DNA of 64,000 nucleotides from Conus ventricosus. Lineage: Eukaryota > Mollusca > Gastropoda > Neogastropoda > Conidae. Each line of letters opens with the position of its first letter. Position 1 is the stretch's first letter. The stretch lies in assembly GCA_018398815.1 (NCBI GenBank), contig CM031596.1, positions 64,383,199-64,447,198 on the forward strand. Reading direction: 5' to 3'. The notes below the pieces were generated by a model. That model saw only the letters and a program-made list of their open reading frames with translations. It did not search any database and had not been told where the DNA came from. Positions 57,185-64,000 of this stretch are shown here, in pieces. The translations under genes were made by a program, and so were the position numbers.

Positions 57185-58570
57185 GGATGCAATGCCATTG
57201 AGGTGGCACAGAAAAAAAAATAATTTCAGGATCATGTATTGTTTCATGAATACTCGCAGGCTTACTAGGATGGCCACTGTTCAATGTCAGGAATGGAGGG
57301 ATGGCTGTAAGTTTAAAAATGAGGGACTTTTCCCCATCTTGCGCTTCTCCCAGTCTCTCTATTCACTATGAGATTGGGGAGGAAGAACACAGACTTGTAT
57401 GTGTCACACTGATTGGATAAGATTAGAAGTGTCCAGATTGTTGCTATTTTCATTGCTCAAAGCCCAGCCAGTTGGGACCATGCTAGTGTTATGCCTGCCA
57501 CACCACAAGGAATCACATCAACATTTTTGTTTGCTTTCTCCTCTTACATGTCCTCTTGACAGCATTATCCCCATTCTACTCATTCTGTTTCTTCCATATG
57601 GTGCTTCTGTATTTTTAGAAACCACTTTGTGCCCTTTTGTCCTAGCTATTGTTTTATGATTCAAACACAAAATTCATTTGCTGTAGTCCCGAGTTCATCA
57701 GATCTGCTCACATCATTTTACATGCAGGAGACGGTAAAAAGGCACTGAACCAAGCATCCTCATGATGAAAAGAATCAATGGTCTCTTGAAGAGTTTCAAA
57801 GAGTTTCTTCTTCTGCAGAAAATTGTAACTAGATGACAAGCAAAAACCTGACTAATCATCCTTGCATGATGGAATATTTTTTGAATCTTGGAAAATTCAA
57901 AAGAATTATACATGAAGACCAAAGCTTACAATATATATATATATATATGTACAAGTTTGTTCTAAACATTTTTAGATTCTTCAAACATTTTCATGAGTGC
58001 TACCTGTAAATTTCTGTAAGCTTTCTGTAGGTTTCCCCTCATGATATTAAATCTGTTCAAGGGAAACCATGCAAGGTGAGCGAGTCTACCTTAGAATGTT
58101 TTTGCTGTCCATTATCTGGAAACACTGCATGCACAAAACACACACAAACACACATCTATGCACATATTCTAGAAGATAAAACATTCTGCAAATCAGATGG
58201 TAAGGCAAAGTGAAGTTCAACTGACCTCAAAAACTGGATAAAAACACCATAGAGGTGGGGAGCCCTGGAGCCACTATTCATTCCCACACACATCCATCAT
58301 CCACATAGTAGAAAATAAACATTCCACACAATGAATACAAGTTGGGTGATGAGAATTGTACATAATGCTCGAGTCCTCCTTGTTTGCACAGAAACACATG
58401 TTTCCCTGTACCTCTCTAACGCTTCAAACTTTCATGTGTGAATCGGTGCCAAATCTACTCGGTGAGAACATGCCCCTGTCCCTCCAACCCTCCCCCACAA
58501 AAAATGGAGAGTATGGAACTAAATCTAGCCATGAATCCAAACTTCTGTTCCAGTTCGAATAAATCCCAAT
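57185..58570 (+). other. intergenic, nothing recognised
   Basis: AT-rich sequence with a short AT tract near 57930. No supported gene, although the - strand gene's 3' UTR may extend into the region right of this. Confidence 0.35.
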
Positions 58571-58574
58571 CAGG

Positions 58575-58760
58575 TTGCCATGTTTTAGAGGCCGCGGATT
58601 AAAACTTCATAAGAGCCATCTGGAGGGATTTTTCAGTTCTTACCAGCCCAACTGTTGGCTTGAATGCAACCAGTCTGTCTCTCAGGGCTGGTTGACACTG
58701 GTATATATCATGAGTTAAATCATAGAGTTCAATCCAATCTGACATTTTCAAACTAAAATA
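58575..58760 (+). mobile_element. degenerate SINE fragment
   Basis: Shares gggatttttcag, ttcttaccagcccaa-like and ctcagggctggttgac segments with the SINE at 54375-55175. The head is eroded. Confidence 0.45.
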
Positions 58761-59272
58761 TTTGGGTCTGTCATGACACCCATGTCCTAAAGGACTGTAG
58801 AATGCTTTTTTTGCACAGGCACACACACACACACACACACATCCCAATGCATACGAGTATGTGAACATGCAAGAATGACGACTTTCAACCATTCTTGCTT
58901 TGACATGCACATTTTCAAAATGTCATCAGTGAAATAAGCGTCTGTCTGTCATCACTGAAGTTACATGGTAAAAGTCATGGTAAAAGGAGCAAATAGGATT
59001 CAGCATCCTCACCAGATGGCAACTCTTAATGTTGAGCCAAGTAAAATTCATACAGACTGGGAAGCAGTTTATAGCTCAATTTGCATGTCTTTCAGCACAG
59101 TGGGTTCTACTGCATGTTAAAAAGCTGGGAGCACCACCAACCAGGGTCTCTGTGACTGCAAGGAATGAAAAAAATTTGCTGCTAGTGAAAATATTCTTTT
59201 TTTTATGTCAGCCAGAGGTGTATCTTTTAATCGATGCATACTGGTGTGCGCATATTGTACATTTTAAAGGGG

Positions 59273-59543
59273 CTACTCTTTGGTTGCTAATGATAAATCA
59301 CTGAGCTCTGTGGAAATGCTGGCGATCACAGTCACATTTTCATCACCCTTAGAACTGCAATTGTCATCAGCCGAAGAGTCGCTGCCATCATTCTCTGTTG
59401 TTTGCACAGTTCCATCACAGCTCTTCAAATCAGGTTCTGACACGGGAAGATGGCTCTGGTCCTGTCCTCCACACAAAGCTTTGGGGTCTCCATCTTCGCC
59501 TGCACAGTTTTCCATTTCATCCTCGCCCTCCTCTTCATCTGAG
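59273..59543 (-). CDS. unknown gene, last coding exon (acidic C-terminus)
   Basis: 271 nt: one base completing a Ser codon and 90 codons including TAG at 59273. It encodes SDEEEGEDEMENC, then Asp/Ser-rich stretches (TENDGSDSSADDNCSS) and ends STELSDLSLATKE. The acceptor on the - strand is cctttttgtag and the phase fits the exon at 60319. No domain recognised. The acidic, serine-rich tail is likely disordered and may hold CK2-type phosphosites. Confidence 0.72.
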
Positions 59544-60318
59544 CTACAAAAAGGAAAAGGAAAACATGTATAATGATGTGGAACCAGTTAGTTTACAAAA
59601 GACAACCTTAAGAAGACACTGAAGAAGACAATTATTATGTCGCCCGATTCAAATGTTCATTTTATTTTGCAGTCTTGGATAAAGGTGTCAGCAGATCTAC
59701 TTCAAGGCTTTCAGACTTGCAATTCATTACATACTAAATATTGTCATAATATTTAGTGTATCTGTTTTAGTAATGTTACTGTTCAGCAAATCCATTTTTC
59801 ACTGTAAGTCGAAGATTTTCTTAAATTAAAATGTGCTATGTACAGACACAAAGAGTATTGACATTTTTCACTTTGAATGATTTATAACTGGTTGTTTACT
59901 TTGTTAAATTTTAACAATTTGAATACTATTTTTTAAAGCCACAACTCCCAATCCAGTGGATCAGAAGTCGGAATTAGAACACATGGTCCTGACCACAACG
60001 GAAGAAATGAAATGTCTGCATATAGTGAAATGTCTGCATATGCAGTCCGAGGGAATCTGCTATTGCTGCTGGGCTTCTTGCTTATAACCCTGCTATGGCT
60101 TAGATTGTACAATAGATCACCAGATGTTCATCAATAATCCCTTCTTCTATCCTGTTACTCCCCCATGCACTATCCAAATCCTTCCCTCATTTTGTTACAG
60201 TGATAACATCCTTACATCAAAATTATATTAACTACTTTCTACAATCCCCTGTAATAGTATGTGTTGATGAGACATACAACGGAATTCACTCCTTCCAGTA
60301 TCAATCTACTTATCATAC

Positions 60319-60452
60319 CTTTCATCACTTGAGGGTGGCAAGTAGCTGGCTCTAACTGGCCTATTTGGGTTGCAGACATCAACACTCATGTCTATATCCA
60401 ACAGATCTGCACAAAGTCCCAGTTTATCATGTATTCCAATCAACACGGTCAA
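60319..60452 (-). CDS. unknown gene, internal exon
   Basis: 134 nt, phase 0 in and phase 2 out. It encodes LTVLIGIHDKLGLCADLLDI, then DMSVDVCNPNRPVRASYLPP and SSDE, continuing into the acidic exon at 59543. The acceptor is tttgtgtttag and the donor is GAAAG|GTATGA. An alternative acceptor at 60406 would drop the first 15 codons. Not recognised. Confidence 0.65.
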
Positions 60453-60594
60453 CTAAACACAAAGTCGCTGACATTTCAGGGAACCCACAAAGCTGAAATC
60501 AACAATCACCAATTGTGGTCACATGCCCACTACATTTTTATTCACTTCTGGCAAATAGAGACCTGTCTTTTTTTTTTCTTTGGAAAGAGCATAC

Positions 60595-60715
60595 CAATGA
60601 GTCAATCCCCAACGTGGCTAAGCAGTAAAGCAATGTCTTCTTCAATGCTGGCCTCTGGACAATCATATCGATATTTGTAGACTGTGACAGAATCAGTTAA
60701 GATGTATTGGGGAAT
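60595..60715 (-). CDS. unknown gene, internal exon with an apparent extra base
   Basis: The frame reads IPQYILTDSVTVYKYRYDCP, then EASIEEDIALLLSHVG, then meets a TGA just after a GGGG run (60607-60610 on the + strand as CCCC). With one G fewer the frame would continue IDSL to a good donor (TTG|GTATGC) and join in phase with LTVLIG in the next exon. Alternatively a weak donor GTTGGG right after LLLSH would avoid the stop in phase 0. The acceptor is cattcattcag (60715), or tctgtcacag giving a start at 60681. So this is either an assembly indel, an unusual splice or a mutation. Confidence 0.55.
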
Positions 60716-60929
60716 CTGAATGAACAGCATCACAAAAAAAATGTAACAAGAAGGACTGGAAAATAATGCAAATAGAAACGAAAAAAAAAGACTACAAAAG
60801 ACAGTTTAATTCTAAGTAAACTTCATATAAACAGAAATTGAGACTATATACTATGGGTCTGGCTAACATAACAGAACCACCATTACAAGACAAACTGAAA
60901 CATGAAGTGATCAGCTGCTGTGGTGCATT

Positions 60930-61580
60930 CAAAAGCATAACAGACTTGCCGGCTAGAAGGTTGTGGGTTCAGTTCTCAGTCATTCATTTGTACCATTGTT
61001 CTCTTCCAGCTGGCTCCCATCCAGAGTTTGAGAGTGCTATAGGCAAAAATGGGAACACAGTCACGCCTCATCCATTTTAATGGATGTGTCTATAAGAGCA
61101 TTGCTCAAATTTCCTGAACACCACTGCAAGTGTGTCTGCAATAGATGTGTCTATAAGAGCATTGCTCAAATTTCCTGAACACCACTGCAAGTGTGTCTGC
61201 ATCTCCCAGGGCTCGGTATGATGTTGGGATATTGAGAAAGGACTTGTACAAAACAACTTGTCATATAGTCTTTAACCAGAGCAGAACCCTACAGCATCAT
61301 TTTCATCTTCACTCTGCTTGATCATTTACAACAAAAAATGGATTCTGTGGCCCTTTGTGCCCTGCTATTTGTAACCTCAATTTCAGTTCCCTCTCCACTC
61401 CATGGCTATGGCATTTTTGTGCCAAAATCTTCAATAACAACTTCCTGGAGACTTGTTTGATGAAAAGGCAGTGCCCTCTCCAGGCTTACAACTAGACTTT
61501 CATTCACGATATTTACAGCCAGGCCAACCACTAAGGGCCATATCAGGGCTGTCTCACAATATCACTGATAGGGTGTGTGG
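60930..61580 (+). mobile_element. tRNA-derived SINE, second long copy
   Basis: Contains a B-box-like GGTTCAGTTCTC near 60965, then gttttgagagtgctatag-like, gctcaaatttcctgaacacc, gattctgtggccctttgtgc and ccctctccactccatggcta, collinear with 54375-55175. A 60-bp segment is duplicated in tandem (61081-61140 and 61141-61200). It lies in an intron of the unknown - strand gene. Confidence 0.65.
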
Positions 61581-62009
61581 GGGTGGGGGGGAGGGGGGTG
61601 TTAGCAGGCGCTGTCCTGTGCATGCTGGACACCACTGAATTCTTGGCAGCAGCGCAAGGTTTGTTTGGGGGGTGTTTTATTTTGTAATCCATCATTTTCT
61701 TGAGAAAAAAAAATAAAGAAAACAGAATTTCCACCCCCCCCCCCCTCCCCCCCAAAAAAAAAGAAACATGAAATATTTCATCATTCGTTGCTTCTATGTA
61801 TCTTTAGCAAAAAGAACATGGACTGATGGAGACCTGTTTTTCTATAAATCATACATATCTTTCCAACTTTGTATCAAAGTGTCTGGATTAAACAATCAAA
61901 ATACTGTTTCCTTTGATTTGTATAACTTATCACCATGTTTGCCGCTACTCTCAGATTTTCTCTGCATGTCCACTATTCCGATTACACAGATATAGAAATG
62001 CACACTGAC

Positions 62010-62189
62010 CTTGATCCTGTCTATGCGCATGTTCATACTGCAGTTGCTTGATGTGCTGGTCCTGTGCTGCTGATACTTCTGCAGCATTGGTGCAAGCAGC
62101 ATACATTTTGAGAAGATCGCTGTTCTGCTGTAAAAATGATCCGCCCCAACGGAACTTGGACAGCAGCATTTCACCTTGTTCTTGGTAAC
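62010..62189 (-). CDS. unknown gene, internal exon (probable)
   Basis: 180 nt between the acceptor tttctctcag and the donor CAAG|GTCAGT. Two frames are open. The more protein-like one reads YQEQGEMLLSKFRWGGSFLQ, then NSDLLKMYAACTNAAEVSAA and QDQHIKQLQYEHAHRQDQ, a helical, Gln-rich, coiled-coil-like segment that would join the exon at 60681 through the alternative acceptor. The other frame (KCCCPSSVGADHFYSRTAIF) would join in phase 0 to 60715. I cannot decide by eye. Earlier exons lie beyond the window or were missed. Confidence 0.55.
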
Positions 62190-63037
62190 CTGAGAGAAAA
62201 GAAACAGCAGTATGACTGAAAGACTTCCATCCTAATCAAACTTTTTTCTCTTCTTCTGCCTAAGACCAGTCATTTGCTGGCTGCTCAGACTACAGCCAGC
62301 AATGTACTGGATGTCACAGACTTGTTATACATTTAAAATATTTATGTGTTCATATTGGATGTATCTTTTCCAGAAGACGTTAAAATGGTCAAGTGGATAA
62401 GTTACACAAGTACAGCCCAGCTGACTGCATTCAGACAATTAAAAATAATCATTAAGAGCTGGTTAACTGTTTTGTAATTGCAGAATTTTGCCCAGTGAAA
62501 TCCCCGAGATAAGATAAGATAATGTTGCTTATAGCCCAGCCGACCGCAAAGGGCCACATCAGGGCTGTCACCACGTTAAAATCAACTCACAAGTCATTAC
62601 AAAAAAACAAAACAAAAAAAAACAACCTTTCACACATCTCTTTAAATGACATCGTCTAGAAACGCACCAGAACTTCGTTAAAAATCTTTTTTCCGTAAAA
62701 TCTTAAATCAGATGAAAAATGCTAATCTCTCTCAAAAACTCAAGGATCACATCAGGCGGGACATCCCTGAACAGGATCTTCATAGACTCCGCTGTAAAAT
62801 GTTTGTGTCTCACATCGTGCAAGTCCCAACACTCTAAAAAGAACATGTTTCATTGTGAGTGGCACATGACATGGCATGCACCACGGAGCTTCTTCACTCT
62901 TTAAAAGGTAGGAATGAGTAAAATACGAATGGCCGGTGTGCAGCCGGCACAGAACCGTTTCCTCTTTATGACCACCAGACGTAGATGGGAGGAAGTCCTT
63001 AAGGTTTGGACGGATCTCATCATCTGAAAGAGTTTTG

Positions 63038-63781
63038 TTATTCGTCTGTGTTCCAATCCTCCTGCCAGAGGTCTCTCACATAATCATTAATTTTGGGTTT
63101 CACATCTGAGCAGGGGATATCAATGGACAGTTTCTCTCTTGTGGCATTCTTGGCTAAACGATCAACCATTTCGTTCCCGCCGATGCCAACATGACCAGGA
63201 ACCCAAGCAAGAATAATGTTGTAACCATCCGCTTTCAACTTGCTAAAAAGTTCAAAGAAATGTAAAAGTTCTGGATGCTGAAGGTTGCGGCCAGCTATGG
63301 CCTCCAAAGCTGACAGTGAATCCGACAGAACCAGAAAGTCCGTCTTCGTAGATTGTGAGATTATCCTCAGCGCCAGAGCAGTAAGTTCAGCAGAATAGAC
63401 AAAAGCATCTGAATGTATATGTTCTAACAGTATCTGAGAAGGAGCCCCAGGGCAATAGGCTGCGCAGGCCACTCCATCCTCAGATTTGGAACCGTCAGTG
63501 AAAATTTTCTGATAGGATGGGAATTTGGAACAGAGGTCAGCATACAAGGCCTTGTATGCCAGAGAGCTGGTAGACTCTTTACGAAAGGCTGCAAGATCAA
63601 AACGAATCTCTGGTGTGAAAAAGGTCCACAGAGGCTGATCTGGAAACTTGGAAAAATCCGACACAACTCCTAGGTCTAGACCTGCATTCCGCACGTGAGG
63701 CTGCATATGAAGACCAAACGGCGGAATACAGTTAGGGTTGCTTTCGAATTTGTTTTGAAACTGAGGGTCAAAGACAGTCAT
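63038..63781 (-). pseudogene. LINE RNase H domain
   Basis: About 245 codons. The RNase H catalytic set is visible: Asp in KIFTDGSKSEDGVACAAY, Glu in FVYSAELTALALRI, Asp in DFLVLSDSLSALEAIAGRNL, and the HVGIGGNEMVDRLAKNATRE region with His and the final Asp. It ends with DLWQEDWNTDE and a stop made by a one-base shift; the next frame continues through LPSTSGGHKEETVLCRLHTG and the Cys/His motif CRLHTGHSY...CMPCHVPLTMKHVL. A Jockey/I-group type of arrangement is likely. RNase H removes the RNA template during target-primed reverse transcription. Confidence 0.85.
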
Positions 63782-63986
63782 AGGCAGGATTCTGCGGTTC
63801 TGAGAACAGTCTGATATAATAATTTAGAGACATTTTCAGCCTGCGGTTGGACAGTGAGGGTTCACCTGCCTCTGCGTACAGGCTGTACACAGGGGTGGTG
63901 CGGAATGCTCCAGGACAGAGACGAAGCCCTTGATGATGGATAGGGTCCAAGAGTTTGAGGTAAGAGGGTCTTGCAGAGCCGTACAC
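63768..63986 (-). pseudogene. LINE reverse transcriptase C-terminal linker
   Basis: The frame encodes GSARPSYLKLLDPIHHQGLR, LCPGAFRTTPVYSLYAEAGE and PSLSNRRLKMSLNYYIRLFS, the conserved stretch between the reverse transcriptase and RNase H of Jockey-like elements. A one-base shift near 63775 separates it from the RNase H frame. The catalytic reverse transcriptase lies beyond the window. Confidence 0.82.
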
Positions 63987-64000
63987 AGCACAACCATAGT

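Larger units (their letters stand above)
62505..64000 (-). mobile_element. non-LTR retrotransposon, 3' part, cut by window edge
   Basis: The longest copy of the LINE family in the window. Right to left: the reverse-transcriptase/RNase H linker (63986-63768), the RNase H domain (63781-63038), a Cys/His tail (about 63030-62780), the 3' sequence, and a terminal part complementary to agggccacatcagggctgtc, ending in a short (TTATC)n repeat at about 62508-62525. It lies upstream of, or in an intron of, the unknown - strand gene. Confidence 0.85.

Overview
The window looks like nuclear DNA of a mollusc, most likely a marine gastropod. The evidence is spliced genes with long introns, a metazoan beta-catenin, and many metazoan-type transposons (hAT, piggyBac, PIF/Harbinger, Sola-like, non-LTR and tRNA-SINE). 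The gastropod placement is an inference from repeat character, not a database result.

Host genes. The + strand carries the 3' two-thirds of beta-catenin in eight exons: 1222-1325, 3887-4093, 6237-6491, 24972-25136, 26752-26902, 28308-28429, 33442-33586 and 39420-39619. All junctions are GT-AG and phase-compatible. The reading ends in the WFDTDL PDZ-binding tail, and the first part of the gene lies to the left of the window. A second gene on the - strand, which I do not recognise, is seen as four exons between 62189 and 59273. It has an acidic Ser/Glu-rich C-terminus and one exon with an apparent extra base. The two genes converge.

Transposons inside beta-catenin. The 18.5 kb intron 6492-24971 holds a GC-rich gag-like insertion (about 6822-9405), two related hAT elements with exact 6-bp target duplications (9719-14356 and 14495-15947), a broken piggyBac (about 16734-18765), and a complete 5990-bp Sola-like element (18868-24857). 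The last intron holds a hAT element (34851-37805) and a piggyBac-derived element (37991-39077).

Downstream of beta-catenin lie a PIF/Harbinger fragment (41571-42226), two foldback hairpins, and a second Sola-like element (43868-52599). That element is itself invaded by a hAT element, a SINE and a piggyBac. Further right are a ~510-bp tandem repeat, SINEs, another hAT remnant and, at the edge, the RNase H end of a non-LTR retrotransposon.

Most interesting system. The two Sola-like elements share a transposase of the GGQNRN (DUF7869-like) type, begin with CG and have 4-bp AT-rich target duplications, but have unrelated terminal repeats. Each carries a different deubiquitinase-like cysteine protease domain in front of the transposase. 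The first has a C76 (herpesvirus large-tegument type) domain with a Cys and an Asp-x-His pair. The second has an OTU-type Asp-Gly-Asn-Cys motif in an open two-exon reading frame of about 373 residues. This suggests that a deubiquitinase activity is useful to these transposons and has been acquired more than once.
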